A stretch of DNA of 64,000 bases from Treponema sp. (GTDB taxonomy: Bacteria; Spirochaetota; Spirochaetia; Treponematales; Treponemataceae). Under the pieces are notes generated by a model. The model was given only the letters and a program-made list of their open reading frames with translations. It was not told the DNA's origin and ran no database searches. The stretch covers positions 49,353-113,352 of the forward strand of contig JAILPY010000061.1 in NCBI GenBank assembly GCA_024699235.1. Reading direction: 5' to 3'. Shown in pieces: positions 15,718-24,794 of this stretch. A program made the translations under genes and the position numbers. Every line of letters begins with the position of its first letter. Positions within the stretch are counted from its first letter, which is position 1.

Positions 15718-17242
15718 ATTTTCTTTCCCAAACTGCTCCATTAGGAGTATCGGTGACGGTAATGCCTTTGTCAGCAAGTATTTTACGGATTTCATCTGCA
15801 CGTGCAAAATTTTTTGCTTTTTTTGCCGCTGTCCGTTCTGCTACAAGGGCATTGATTTCTTTTGCTTCCGGATCCTGACCTGAAGATGTTTCTATAGGTG
15901 CTGCAAGAAGTTCTTTTGCACAGCTTATCAGCTTTAGCCCGATTACGCTGTCCATCCTTCTTACAAGTTCCAGTGCTTCCTCTGCTGGGATGTCTGAATC
16001 TTTTACAGTCTTCTGTATGAGACTCAGTGCTACTGGAGTGGAAAGATCGTTCTCCAATGCTTTCTGAAACTCTTCAATGCATGAACGTGCCTTTTCTGAC
16101 AGGCCAGAAATGTCTGAGGCTTCCCCTTTGCTGTAAGTTTTATCTGCTCTGAGGGAAGATTCGCCTCCTGCTGACTGAGCAAGTTTTGCAATTCTCTGTA
16201 CTAAAGCTTGTCGTGCATTCTTTGCACCATCCATTGCTTCCCAGCTGAAATATATCTGCTTGCGGTAATGTGCACCTAACAGGAAGAAACGGTAGTCCAG
16301 TGGATCGTATCCTTTATCTATTAATGTCTGAAGTCTTAAAAAGTTACCGGAAGATTTTGACATTTTTGCACTTTCTCCGGCATCTGCTGATTTTTTATCC
16401 TTTGCTATGACAAGAAATTCATTGTGCAGCCAGTAATTAACCCATGTCGTTCCAGTGGCGCCTTCGCTTTGGGCAATCTCATTTGTATGGTGAATCGGAA
16501 TGTGGTCAATTCCGCCTGTATGTATGTCTATGTGCTCTCCGAGGTATTTCATGCTCATTGCAGAGCATTCTATGTGCCATCCCGGATATCCTCGCCCCCA
16601 AGGACTGTCCCATGTGAGTGCCTGGTCTTCGAATTTGCTTTTCGTGAACCATAAAACGAAGTCATAAGGATTTCTCTTGTTTTCATCTATGACTACAACA
16701 TCTCGTTTTCCGGCACCTGCTTTTAATTCGTCAAGATTCAGGTTTGCCAGTTTTCCATAATCCTTGAATGTGCTTACGTCAAAATATAGGTTGCCTCCGG
16801 CCATGTAAGTATGACCATTTGCTTCTATGCGCTTTATAAGCTCTATCATGTCTTGCACATGTTCTGTAGCTTTGCATACTACGTCCGGGCGTATGATGTT
16901 TAATCTGTCTATGTCTGTAAAGAATGCATCTGTATAGAATTTTGCAACTTCAAGTACGGATTCATGCCGTTCTTTTGCTGTTTTAAGCATTTTATCTTCA
17001 CCGGCATCTGCATCTCCTGTAAGGTGTCCTATGTCTGTAATGTTCATTACGTGCTTTTTGTCATATCCGAGGAATGTTAGCGTTCTGTCAAGAATGTCAA
17101 GGAATACATAGGCTCTCAGGTTTCCAATGTGAGCATAGTTGTATACTGTTGGTCCGCATCCATAAAAACCGACATATCCTGATGTTATCGGTGTAAAATC
17201 TTGAATGGTTCGTCCCATTGTATTGAATAAACGTAATCCCAT
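15716..17242 (-). CDS. cysS: Cysteinyl-tRNA synthetase
   Basis: A 508-aa class I synthetase that charges tRNA-Cys. The nucleotide-binding HIGN motif (form of HIGH) is in YNYAHIGNLRAYVF, preceded by the zinc Cys in FYGCGPTVYN; GWHIECSAM and HHTNEIAQSE give the other zinc ligands. KMSKS is intact in AKMSKSSGNFL. The C-terminal helical anticodon-binding region is present. CGGAGG precedes the ATG at 17242. It is the first gene of the leftward cluster leading to the sigma operon and is divergent from murB. Confidence 0.97.
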   Translation of the reverse strand: MGLRLFNTMGRTIQDFTPITSGYVGFYGCGPTVYNYAHIGNLRAYVFLDILDRTLTFLGYDKKHVMNITDIGHLTGDADAGEDKMLKTAKERHESVLEVAKFYTDAFFTDIDRLNIIRPDVVCKATEHVQDMIELIKRIEANGHTYMAGGNLYFDVSTFKDYGKLANLNLDELKAGAGKRDVVVIDENKRNPYDFVLWFTKSKFEDQALTWDSPWGRGYPGWHIECSAMSMKYLGEHIDIHTGGIDHIPIHHTNEIAQSEGATGTTWVNYWLHNEFLVIAKDKKSADAGESAKMSKSSGNFLRLQTLIDKGYDPLDYRFFLLGAHYRKQIYFSWEAMDGAKNARQALVQRIAKLAQSAGGESSLRADKTYSKGEASDISGLSEKARSCIEEFQKALENDLSTPVALSLIQKTVKDSDIPAEEALELVRRMDSVIGLKLISCAKELLAAPIETSSGQDPEAKEINALVAERTAAKKAKNFARADEIRKILADKGITVTDTPNGAVWERK

Positions 17243-17267
17243 AAAACCTCCGGCTGCATTCGTGCTG

Positions 17268-17296
17268 TTGCGGCAGACCCTTTCTTTCTATATAAT
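17268..17296 (+). promoter_or_regulatory. murB promoter (leaderless)
   Basis: TTGCGG (17268-17273), 17-bp spacer and TATAAT (17291-17296). Seven bases separate the -10 from the ATG at 17304; there is no Shine-Dalgarno. Confidence 0.6.
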
Positions 17297-17303
17297 AAAA
17301 ATT

Positions 17304-18314
17304 ATGAATAGAATACGAGAAATAGGCGAAAATATCAAGGACCATCCATGTTTTAAAGGAACTGTATGTTATGATGAGCCTATGGCAGGGCATACGACTA
17401 TGAAAGTTGGTGGGCGTGCTTCTGTGTATGTTGTTCCTCAGGATCCTGGTTCAGCCGCCGCCGTTGTCCTTGAATGTCGGAAAAATGCAGTGCCTCTTGT
17501 TATTCTTGGTGGTGGAAGTAATGTTGTCGTGTCTGATGATGGAATTGATGGTGTGGTCCTGTCTACGACCGGATTGAATGAATTGTCGTTCGGCTATGAG
17601 CCAGATACTGTTGAGTTAAAAGACCTTCCGTGGAAAAAAGGGACTCTTGTAAAGATAAAGTGTGGTGCCGGAACGTCTATGAATGATGTAGTTTCATTTT
17701 GTGCTGAAAAAGGCCTTTTAGGTATGTCTTGTTTCGCAGGCCTGCCTGGAACTGTCGGTGGTGCTGCCTATATGAATGCTAGGTGCTATAATAAGGAAGC
17801 GAGTGATGTAATTTCGGAAGTTACCTATATTAATTTGGATAAATTAACTTCAAATGCAGATATTGACATTGCGAATTTCTTAGAAATATATCATAATACT
17901 AAAGAAGACTGGGGTTATAAACGTTCTCCTTTTGCATCTGGAAATTTTCTTATTGTGAGCGTTGATTTTTTATGTACTGCTGTTGAAGGAAAGGATGTAA
18001 GAGACTTTATTCTTTCTGAAAATGCAATATATGTTAACGACCGTACTTCGAAAGGTCATTTTAAGGCTCCTAGTGCTGGAAGCGTATTTAAAAATAACAG
18101 GGCTTTTGGTAAGCCAAGCGGAATGCTTGTTGATGAGGCTGGATTAAAGGGTCTTGCCATAGGAGGCGCTCAGATTACTCCATGGCATGGTAATTTTATT
18201 ATAAATAAAGGAAATGCATCGGCTTCTGATATAAAGAAGCTTGTTGATGTTGCGGTAAGCAAGGTTAAGGAAATGACTGGTTTTGTTTTGGAGCCGGAAA
18301 TCATTTTTATTTAA
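17304..18314 (+). CDS. murB: UDP-N-acetylenolpyruvoylglucosamine reductase
   Basis: A 336-aa FAD enzyme that reduces the MurA product to UDP-MurNAc, the second committed step of peptidoglycan synthesis. FAD-binding motifs are visible (TTMKVGG, LVILGGGSNVVV, and GMSCFAGLPGTVGGAAYMNA). The C-terminal part has APSAGSVFKN, with the Ser that protonates the intermediate, and ends FVLEPEIIFI. The start at 17304 begins the homology; an upstream in-frame GTG at 17205 would overlap cysS. murA is in the same window at 36411-37694. Confidence 0.95.
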   Translation: MNRIREIGENIKDHPCFKGTVCYDEPMAGHTTMKVGGRASVYVVPQDPGSAAAVVLECRKNAVPLVILGGGSNVVVSDDGIDGVVLSTTGLNELSFGYEPDTVELKDLPWKKGTLVKIKCGAGTSMNDVVSFCAEKGLLGMSCFAGLPGTVGGAAYMNARCYNKEASDVISEVTYINLDKLTSNADIDIANFLEIYHNTKEDWGYKRSPFASGNFLIVSVDFLCTAVEGKDVRDFILSENAIYVNDRTSKGHFKAPSAGSVFKNNRAFGKPSGMLVDEAGLKGLAIGGAQITPWHGNFIINKGNASASDIKKLVDVAVSKVKEMTGFVLEPEIIFI

Positions 18315-18360
18315 TGATACATTGATTTTGTACCGATTATAACAATGGAGTGCTATATAG

Positions 18361-19566
18361 ATGTTACAGTTGTCATTTGTAAACTTTAAGGCAAATTCTT
18401 ACATTTTTGTAGAAGATACGCCTTCGAACGATAGGTTTTTTATCATACAGACTGGAAAGGTCAGTTGTTACCACGAAACGCCTATATCTGGAAGTTCATT
18501 AAAAATCTTAGGGCCAGGAGACTTTATAGGCGTTATACCTTGTATGTCAGGTCACAGTCATACTGAAACTGTAATTGCTTCTACAGATGTTACTGCAATT
18601 GTAGTTCGCCGTGATCAGTATCCTGAACTTATAGTTCATAATACACCTATTGCTTTGAAAATTATACGTTATTTTGCACGAGAAATGCGTTTTATGAACG
18701 ATACGCGTGCTAAGATGACTGTTAAGAAAGTTTCTGGTACGGATTCTCCTGAAGAGCTTTTCAATATTGCACAGTTTTATGAAGATAAAGGTTTTGAGGC
18801 TGTTGCTGAATATGGATACTATCAATATTTGAAAATGGCTCCTACAGGCGCTAATGCCGATGTGGCTAAGCGTCGATTTGCATCTTTACGAAAAAGAACT
18901 CCTGTAAAATATCTTGAGTCTCCTCCTGAGAATATCCGTGTATATCCTAAAGAAAATATGATTTTTGCAGAATTTCAGGCAGGCTCTGATATGTATATCA
19001 TTCAGGAAGGTTCTGTCCGTATTACCCGTGTAATAGAAGATGATGAAGTAACGTATGCACTTCTTCGAAAAGGGGATATGTTTGGTGAAATGGCCTTATT
19101 GGATAATAAGCCTCGTTCTGCAAGTGCCATCACTCATGAAGACTGTAAGGTTCTTGTTGTAAATGCATCTAACTTTGAACAGATGGTAACTTCTCAGCCA
19201 AGTTTCATTGCCCGCCTGACTCAGATGCTTGGTGAGCGAGTTTGGTCTATGTATCGGCAGCTTGTAAATGGCTTGCTTACTGATCAAAGGGAACGTATGA
19301 TTGACATGCTTGCTTTGCAGATTGAAATCATGAAAGTTCCTGGAGGAAAAGGTGTCCCATATCAGACTGACTTTACCCCTCAGGATATTGTAAATATGAG
19401 TGGTATTCCTTCTCAGCAGCAGAATCTTGCATTGAATCAGCTGTATTCAGATCAGAATGTTAAGGTTAAGAATGGTAAAATTAATATACCTGAGGTTGAT
19501 GAACTTATTAAACAGGCTGCATTTTACCGTAATCAGCAGAATCGCCGTTTAAAGGCTCAGTCATAA
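18361..19566 (+). CDS. Crp-like regulator with two cyclic-nucleotide-binding domains
   Basis: A 401-aa cytoplasmic protein. It has two cyclic-nucleotide-binding (CNB) domains: residues about 5-115, and about 195-310, where LRKGDMFGEMALLDNKPRSASAI is a good phosphate-binding cassette (GEMAL...RSA). The N-terminal copy lacks that cassette (LGPGDFIGVIPC) and may not bind nucleotide. Residues about 318-390 resemble a Crp winged helix-turn-helix (FTPQDIVNMSGIPSQQQNLALNQL). It may therefore be a cAMP-responsive transcription factor. The next gene overlaps its stop by one base. Confidence 0.8.
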   Translation: MLQLSFVNFKANSYIFVEDTPSNDRFFIIQTGKVSCYHETPISGSSLKILGPGDFIGVIPCMSGHSHTETVIASTDVTAIVVRRDQYPELIVHNTPIALKIIRYFAREMRFMNDTRAKMTVKKVSGTDSPEELFNIAQFYEDKGFEAVAEYGYYQYLKMAPTGANADVAKRRFASLRKRTPVKYLESPPENIRVYPKENMIFAEFQAGSDMYIIQEGSVRITRVIEDDEVTYALLRKGDMFGEMALLDNKPRSASAITHEDCKVLVVNASNFEQMVTSQPSFIARLTQMLGERVWSMYRQLVNGLLTDQRERMIDMLALQIEIMKVPGGKGVPYQTDFTPQDIVNMSGIPSQQQNLALNQLYSDQNVKVKNGKINIPEVDELIKQAAFYRNQQNRRLKAQS

Positions 19567-20249
19567 TGTTTATGGGTAAAAGCATTTTTTTATTTATAGC
19601 ATTAATATCATTCTCATGTTTTTCAGTATTCTCTCAGAATCTTGTGTCTGCAGATGTTACTGAAACAGATGATGCTGTGACTGGTACTATTTCTTCAGAT
19701 AATGCTTCCGTATCCGTTTCTATAAAAAAGCCTTCTCGGAATCCTGCAAACGGTAAAGAAACGCAAGCTGCTTCTGTTCCTGATAGTTTTGGAAATGTTA
19801 AGCTTGGAATGTCTGTTGATGATGTAAAGGAAATGCTTAAAAAGGACTCTCAGTTTGGCTATAGGGGAGACAGGGATGTTTCTCTTATGGCTGGTGAAAA
19901 CAGAACCCTTATTGAAACCGATTCTTCCCGTTATGCACCTTATTCTTACCTTGACCGATGCTGGTTTCAGTTTTATGAAGACAAGCTGTATATAATGACA
20001 ATAAATATGAATCAAGAAAAACTTGACCATTATTCTGTCTTCAGTCAATTGTGTGAAAAATACGGAACTCCAACTTCCCTTAATCCTGATAAGTCTGAAT
20101 GGGTTAGTGATACTGTTATAGTTGATCTTGAGCGTCCTCTTTCCATAAAATATACAGATAGAGTTGTTATGGAAAAAATTCAAGATGCTTCTCATGTTGA
20201 AAAGACATCAAAAGAAAAAAATCGTGAACAGTTTCTTGAAGGTCTTTAA
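19566..20249 (+). CDS. Exported protein of unknown function
   Basis: A 227-aa protein with a signal peptide ending near residue 23 (SVFSQ). A Ser/Thr-rich spacer precedes a domain (about 73-200) that starts SFGNVKLGMSVDDVKEMLKK, like small repeat modules that begin with a G-M-S turn and a short helix. I do not recognise the family. The start overlaps the stop of the Crp-like gene (TAATG), with an in-frame ATG two codons on at 19572. The DUF192 gene follows after 3 bp, so the three genes are probably one operon. Confidence 0.75.
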   Translation: MFMGKSIFLFIALISFSCFSVFSQNLVSADVTETDDAVTGTISSDNASVSVSIKKPSRNPANGKETQAASVPDSFGNVKLGMSVDDVKEMLKKDSQFGYRGDRDVSLMAGENRTLIETDSSRYAPYSYLDRCWFQFYEDKLYIMTINMNQEKLDHYSVFSQLCEKYGTPTSLNPDKSEWVSDTVIVDLERPLSIKYTDRVVMEKIQDASHVEKTSKEKNREQFLEGL

Positions 20250-20252
20250 TTT

Positions 20253-20750
20253 ATGTTTTTATTAAAAAAGTATCTTTTGCTTTGTTTATGCATATCAACG
20301 TTTTTGCTTTCCGCTTCATGTTTTGGTTTTGGAAAGAAATTTGATATGCCTGTAAAAACTCTGGTAATAAACAGTGCTAATGGTTCCTGTACTACAGTTT
20401 CTGCAGAGATTGCAGCAAAGGATCCTGAACGGGAACATGGTTTCATGGAACGCAAGCGAATTCCAGATGGCACTGGAATGCTCTTTGTTTTTGCAAAAGA
20501 TGACGTCTTGAGTTTTTGGATGAAAAATACTCCTCATCCACTGTCCATTGCTTATATAGACAGTGAAGGTGTTATTGTTGATATATTTGATATGACACCG
20601 TTCAGTTTAAGCAGCATAGTTAGTACGCGCTCAGTCCGTTATGCATTAGAAGTTCCTCAAGGTTGGTTTGAAAAGAGCGGCATTTGCAAAGGCGATGTTG
20701 TATCTGCTTCTGAGGGTGAGTCAATAAAAGTTTTTCAGTCTTATCTATAA
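20253..20750 (+). CDS. DUF192 exported protein
   Basis: A 165-aa protein with a hydrophobic N-terminus ending LLSASC, so either a signal peptide or a relaxed spirochaete lipobox. Residues about 30-160 match DUF192: EREHGFMERKRIPDGTGMLFVF, LSFWMKNTPHPLSIAYID and the closing ALEVPQGWFEKSGICKGD. The family's biochemical role is not known. Its 3' end overlaps the convergent TPR gene by 6 bp. Confidence 0.85.
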   Translation: MFLLKKYLLLCLCISTFLLSASCFGFGKKFDMPVKTLVINSANGSCTTVSAEIAAKDPEREHGFMERKRIPDGTGMLFVFAKDDVLSFWMKNTPHPLSIAYIDSEGVIVDIFDMTPFSLSSIVSTRSVRYALEVPQGWFEKSGICKGDVVSASEGESIKVFQSYL

Positions 20751-21899
20751 ATCCCGTTCAAGATTTTTCAACTGCTGGATTGCAATTTTATCTTTCGGAT
20801 CAATTTCAAGTACTGTCATAAAATATTTTCTGGCTTCTTCCTTGTTGCCTTTTTTTAGACTTAGATATCCAAGATTGCTTATAACTTTTGTATTGTCAGG
20901 ATCTAGGTTAAGTGCATCGCAGAGACTTTCCTGAGCACCGTCATAATCTCCTGTTTCAAGCTGACATATTGCAAGTTCATTGTATGTGTCTGCACTCTGG
21001 TCGCCGCCGTCACATTCCTGTGCTTTTTCAAATGCCTGACGTGCTTCTGTAAAGCGCTCTAGCCTACGTAAGCCCCATCCAAGCAAAAACCATGCATTCC
21101 AGACTGCAGGATTGTCTTGAATGAACTTTCTTATTTCTTCAAGGCCTTTTTCTTCTTCTCCGCGAGAAATGAGTTCATAAGCATTATGAAACCGTTCATT
21201 TTCGAGGTTGCGTGAGTTAATTTTGTTGAGCATTTCTTGGGCACGCTCTATTTTATATGTCCCGTTTTCTCCAATGTCTTCTTCTTTTTCGTCTGCTGTT
21301 AAGCCGATAAAACTTTCAAGACAGCTTTTTGCTTCTGAGTAATTGTGTTTTTTAAGATAAAAAAAGGCAGCGTTAAAGAATGCATCTGGTAACTCTGGAT
21401 CACTGTCCATTGCGTCCCGGTAATGAAGCAGGGCGTCATCATCGTAGGCGTCAGCATCTTCGTATAATCCTGAATTGCGGTAATTATCTGCCCTTTGGTC
21501 AAAAAATAATGCCATGTTTAATATAATGGCTTTGTTTTCGGGTTGAATTCCGTGGACTGCATTCCAAATTTCTTCTGCAAGTTCCCAGTCTTCATTTTTT
21601 GTTTTTAGTATTGCAGCCTCTGACAGTTCTTTTACAATATTTGGACGGGCGTCTTGAATTAGTTTTCTGTAATAATCAAGGTTAGGGTTAGCTTTATCAT
21701 AAGCAAGTACTGTCAATATTCCTGCCAGAACTTGCTCTTGTGTTAAATTTTTTAGGTCAGATTCAGCATCTTCCCCTGATTCTTTTTTCTGTACAGGTAA
21801 CTGTATTGCAGGGTCGATATGAATGTCATTCGCTGACAGTTTAAAATTTTCTGGCAGTTTTACAAAATAGATTGAGTCCAAAGGATTTGCAGGGTTCAT
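20745..21899 (-). CDS. Tetratricopeptide-repeat protein
   Basis: A 384-aa protein with no signal peptide, rich in TPR helices: an N-terminal helical block (about 50-230) and clear TPR units near the end (WNAWFLLGWGLRRLERFTEARQAFEKA, NELAICQLETGDYDGAQESLCDAL, ISNLGYLSLKKGNKEEARKYF). It is probably a scaffold. It follows the PilZ gene by 6 bp and the two are presumably co-expressed, so it could assist c-di-GMP signalling. Confidence 0.85.
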   Translation of the reverse strand: MNPANPLDSIYFVKLPENFKLSANDIHIDPAIQLPVQKKESGEDAESDLKNLTQEQVLAGILTVLAYDKANPNLDYYRKLIQDARPNIVKELSEAAILKTKNEDWELAEEIWNAVHGIQPENKAIILNMALFFDQRADNYRNSGLYEDADAYDDDALLHYRDAMDSDPELPDAFFNAAFFYLKKHNYSEAKSCLESFIGLTADEKEEDIGENGTYKIERAQEMLNKINSRNLENERFHNAYELISRGEEEKGLEEIRKFIQDNPAVWNAWFLLGWGLRRLERFTEARQAFEKAQECDGGDQSADTYNELAICQLETGDYDGAQESLCDALNLDPDNTKVISNLGYLSLKKGNKEEARKYFMTVLEIDPKDKIAIQQLKNLERDL

Positions 21900-21905
21900 A
21901 ATGTG

Positions 21906-22763
21906 TTATGCTCCAGTTGTCTGTTGCTGCGTATCTGCCGCCTGCTGGTTATTTTCCAAATCAGCTTTTCGTACTGTTGTAAGATAATTGTTAATATGAA
22001 CTTTGTATGAAAGTGCTATTGTTGATTCGTTAAACTTAATTGATACAGCAACTATATCTTTTCTTCCTTCTATAGCAGAAGTTTCAGCAATTATTCCCTT
22101 TAACTGGATTATTTCATGAGGCTCTTCAAATTCAAGGGAAAGCTGGACTTCCTTGTCTTTTAGGAATTGTGCCAATCCCAGAATGAAAACTTTTGCGCCT
22201 CCGAAAGAAATGTCATGCAGTATGCAACGTCGTGGAACGTTCTGAACAACAATAGAACATTCTTCTGTGTGAAGACCAAGCTTTCTGCTGGAATCTTTAT
22301 TAATAACAATACGCTCTTCTTTTCTTCGCAGAGAATTGATGTTTGCATCAATAACGTGTCCAATCTTTTCGATTAAGTCATCAGGTGGACGCTGTGTGAA
22401 ATTCAGCGTTACTATGGCAAGGTCTTTGCTGTTCATATACGGCATGACCTGAGATACCTTGCAAGAAATAAAGAAACTTACAGTTGTTCCATCCGGCTGC
22501 ATGAACCAGTAGCGAAGGCTCATTGTAGGCGGGTCTTTCTTTGTCATCTGCTGGAACGATCCGCTTTTAGTACCTACTATGATTCGTGCTAAAGAAAAAG
22601 ATGTTGAATTTATTATGCATGGCCATTGACCTTCTGCACATTTTATAAAAATCTGGCGAGGATCCATGCCAAGAGTACGTATAATATCTTTTGTGAACGT
22701 AAGTTCTGTATTTAGATATGTTTCGTAATACTTTGTTATTTGCTGAGTGGTAGTAATAGCCAT
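21906..22763 (-). CDS. PilZ-domain protein, putative c-di-GMP receptor
   Basis: A 285-aa cytoplasmic protein. Residues 1-140 form an N-terminal PilZN-like domain; about 150-260 is a PilZ domain with an Arg-rich entry (SLRRKEER), then RRCILHDISFGGAKV, which supplies the D/NxSxxG motif. Both elements for c-di-GMP binding are present. The C-terminus is a Gln-rich tail. It may affect motility, as PilZ proteins do in other spirochaetes. The promoter at 22771-22799 lies seven bases from the start. Confidence 0.85.
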   Translation of the reverse strand: MAITTTQQITKYYETYLNTELTFTKDIIRTLGMDPRQIFIKCAEGQWPCIINSTSFSLARIIVGTKSGSFQQMTKKDPPTMSLRYWFMQPDGTTVSFFISCKVSQVMPYMNSKDLAIVTLNFTQRPPDDLIEKIGHVIDANINSLRRKEERIVINKDSSRKLGLHTEECSIVVQNVPRRCILHDISFGGAKVFILGLAQFLKDKEVQLSLEFEEPHEIIQLKGIIAETSAIEGRKDIVAVSIKFNESTIALSYKVHINNYLTTVRKADLENNQQAADTQQQTTGA

Positions 22764-22770
22764 ACTCTTT

Positions 22771-22799
22771 ATAATAATTTATAACTCAATAATTGTAAA
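22771..22799 (-). promoter_or_regulatory. Promoter of the PilZ gene (near-leaderless)
   Basis: On the minus strand TTTACA (22799-22794), 17-bp spacer and TATTAT (22776-22771), seven bases before the ATG at 22763. AAAGAG lies in the gap but is too close to be a good ribosome site. Confidence 0.6.
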
Positions 22800-22846
22800 G
22801 ATAAAAAATAAGGTGAAAAACATTTATTAATATTTGTAGTTTAAAA

Positions 22847-22852
22847 TATAAT
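22847..22852 (+). promoter_or_regulatory. -10 box of the HAD gene
   Basis: TATAAT lies only four bases before the ATG at 22857; the -35 is poor (TTATTA near 22824). Either the mRNA is leaderless or translation begins at the in-frame ATG at 22872. Confidence 0.45.
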
Positions 22853-22856
22853 AAAA

Positions 22857-23531
22857 ATGTATGATTCATATATGAATAACTATCAGTATATCCTGTTTGA
22901 CTTTGATGGAACCATCTTTGATACTTCAGAAGGCATCTATAAATCTTTTGATAAAGTTGTAGATTACTATAAACTCAATGTTCCTGATAAATCGGTTTAT
23001 AACACGATGATTGGTCCTCCTCTCCGTGAAAGTTTTTCAAGAGTATTTAAGATCCCTGAAGAAAAACTTATAGAGGCTATGGGCGTGTATAGAAAATATT
23101 ATTCAGCTTCAGGCATGTTTGAGGTACAGGTTTATGATGGCATTATTCCCTTGATTAATGTTTTGCGAAAGCAGGGGAAAGCTGTTTGTGTTGCCACAAG
23201 TAAGCCTGAAATATATGCAAAGCAAATTTTAGAAAGGCAGAATATGCTAGGTCTATTTGACTTTGTTGCTGGAAGTGATATGGAAGAGGCCAGAAGAGTG
23301 AATAAGGTCGATGTCATACGTTACGTACTTGATGAAATGGGACTTAATGATAAAAAAGATGAGTGTGTGCTTATTGGCGATACCCACTTTGATGTTGTAG
23401 GGGCGAAAGCTGCTGGCATTGACTGCATCGGTATTTTGTATGGTTTTGGTTCAAGGCAGGAACTTGAGTCTTATGGAGCTACATATATAAAAAAAACTCC
23501 GTATGACGTTCAGAAGTTTTTGTGTTCCTGA
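22857..23531 (+). CDS. HAD-superfamily phosphatase (phosphoglycolate phosphatase-like)
   Basis: A 224-aa cytoplasmic hydrolase. The nucleophile motif is in ILFDFDGTIFDTSEG; motif II Thr in VCVATSKPE; motif III Lys and motif IV in VLIGDTHFDVVGAKAAGIDCIGILYGFGS. The helical cap between motifs I and II fits the Gph/PgmB-like subgroup. Substrate cannot be assigned. The first ATG (22857) and a second at 22872 are both possible; homology begins after the second. Confidence 0.88.
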   Translation: MYDSYMNNYQYILFDFDGTIFDTSEGIYKSFDKVVDYYKLNVPDKSVYNTMIGPPLRESFSRVFKIPEEKLIEAMGVYRKYYSASGMFEVQVYDGIIPLINVLRKQGKAVCVATSKPEIYAKQILERQNMLGLFDFVAGSDMEEARRVNKVDVIRYVLDEMGLNDKKDECVLIGDTHFDVVGAKAAGIDCIGILYGFGSRQELESYGATYIKKTPYDVQKFLCS

Positions 23532-23568
23532 TGTTATATTTTGGGTTTTTACAAAATTCTAAGACTCA

Positions 23569-23597
23569 TTGAAAAATAATATTTTTTTCTATATCAT
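23569..23597 (+). promoter_or_regulatory. Promoter of the AICAR transformylase gene (leaderless)
   Basis: TTGAAA (23569-23574), 17-bp spacer and TATCAT (23592-23597); six bases later the ATG at 23604. No Shine-Dalgarno. Confidence 0.6.
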
Positions 23598-23603
23598 TCA
23601 ACT

Positions 23604-24779
23604 ATGAAAGAACTTGAATTAAAGTATGGCTGTAACCCTAATCAGAAACCTGCACGGGTGCATATGGAGAATGGCGATCTTCCTGTAACTGTAGTTAATG
23701 GAAGACCTGGATACATAAATTTGCTTGACGCATTGAATGGCTGGCAGCTTGTAAAAGAATTGAAGGAAGCTACTGGACTTCCTGCTGCATCTTCATTTAA
23801 GCATGTTTCTCCTGCCGGGGCAGCAATCGGGCGCCCTCTTTCTGACGTATTAAAAAAAATCTATTTTGCAGATATTGATGTTCCTCTGACTCCTTTAGCA
23901 TGCGCTTATGCACGTGCACGAGGTGCAGACAGAATGTCTTCGTTCGGAGACTTTATTGCATTAAGTGATACTTGTGACAAGGCCACGGCCCTCCTTATAA
24001 AAAAAGAAGTCAGTGACGGTATTATTGCTCCAGGTTATGATGATGATGCCCTTGAAATTTTAAAAGCAAAAAAGAAGGGTGGATATTGTATTCTTCAGAT
24101 TGATAAAAATTATGTGCCGGCAGATCTTGAAAGCAAGGTTGTATTTGGAGTTACGTTTGAACAGGGGCATAACTTTGTACAGCTTAATGATGAATGCCTT
24201 AAGAATATTGTCACAGAAAATAAGACTCTTTCTAAAGAAGAGCGTGATAATCTCCTTATTTCCCTTATAATATTGAAGTATACTCAGTCAAACAGTGTGT
24301 GTTATGTAAAAGACGGTCAGGCCATAGGTATTGGAGCGGGCCAGCAGAGCCGCATCCACTGTACTCGCCTTGCAGGTGAAAAGGCTGATAAATGGTGGCT
24401 CCGTCAGAGTCCTCAAGTATTGAATCTTCCTTTTAGAAGTGACATAAAACGTCCTGACAGAGATAATACTATCGATGTATATACAAGTGACGACTATGAA
24501 GATGTTCTTGCAGATGGTGTATGGGAAAATTTCTTTACTCAGAAACCCGCTGTGTTTACAAAAGAAGAGCGTAAGGCTTGGATAGCAAAGAATGCAGATG
24601 TTGCAATAGGAAGCGATGCATTCTTCCCATTTGGCGATAACATTGAGCGCGCTCATCGTAGCGGCGTAAAAGTTGTGGCACAGCCTGGTGGATCAATTAG
24701 GGATGACAACGTTATTGAAGTCTGTAACAAGTATGGAATGGTAATGGCATTTACAGGAATCCGTCTGTTCCATCATTAA
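23604..24779 (+). CDS. Stand-alone AICAR transformylase (PurH-like)
   Basis: A 391-aa enzyme matching the formyltransferase half of PurH, which adds the last purine-ring carbon to AICAR using 10-formyl-THF. Visible motifs include KYGCNPNQKPA, SFKHVSPAGAA with the Lys-His pair, SNSVCYVKDGQAIGIGAGQQSR and the terminal DAFFPFGDNIERAHRSGVK and VAQPGGSIRDD. The N-terminal IMP cyclohydrolase domain of normal bifunctional PurH (about 520 aa) is absent, so ring closure must be done by a separate protein. Confidence 0.9.
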   Translation: MKELELKYGCNPNQKPARVHMENGDLPVTVVNGRPGYINLLDALNGWQLVKELKEATGLPAASSFKHVSPAGAAIGRPLSDVLKKIYFADIDVPLTPLACAYARARGADRMSSFGDFIALSDTCDKATALLIKKEVSDGIIAPGYDDDALEILKAKKKGGYCILQIDKNYVPADLESKVVFGVTFEQGHNFVQLNDECLKNIVTENKTLSKEERDNLLISLIILKYTQSNSVCYVKDGQAIGIGAGQQSRIHCTRLAGEKADKWWLRQSPQVLNLPFRSDIKRPDRDNTIDVYTSDDYEDVLADGVWENFFTQKPAVFTKEERKAWIAKNADVAIGSDAFFPFGDNIERAHRSGVKVVAQPGGSIRDDNVIEVCNKYGMVMAFTGIRLFHH

Positions 24780-24794
24780 TTGATTGCATAAAAA

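Noticed and set aside
20745..20750. Frameshift where the DUF192 and TPR genes meet
   Set aside because: Both proteins are complete and simply overlap tail to tail by 6 bp.
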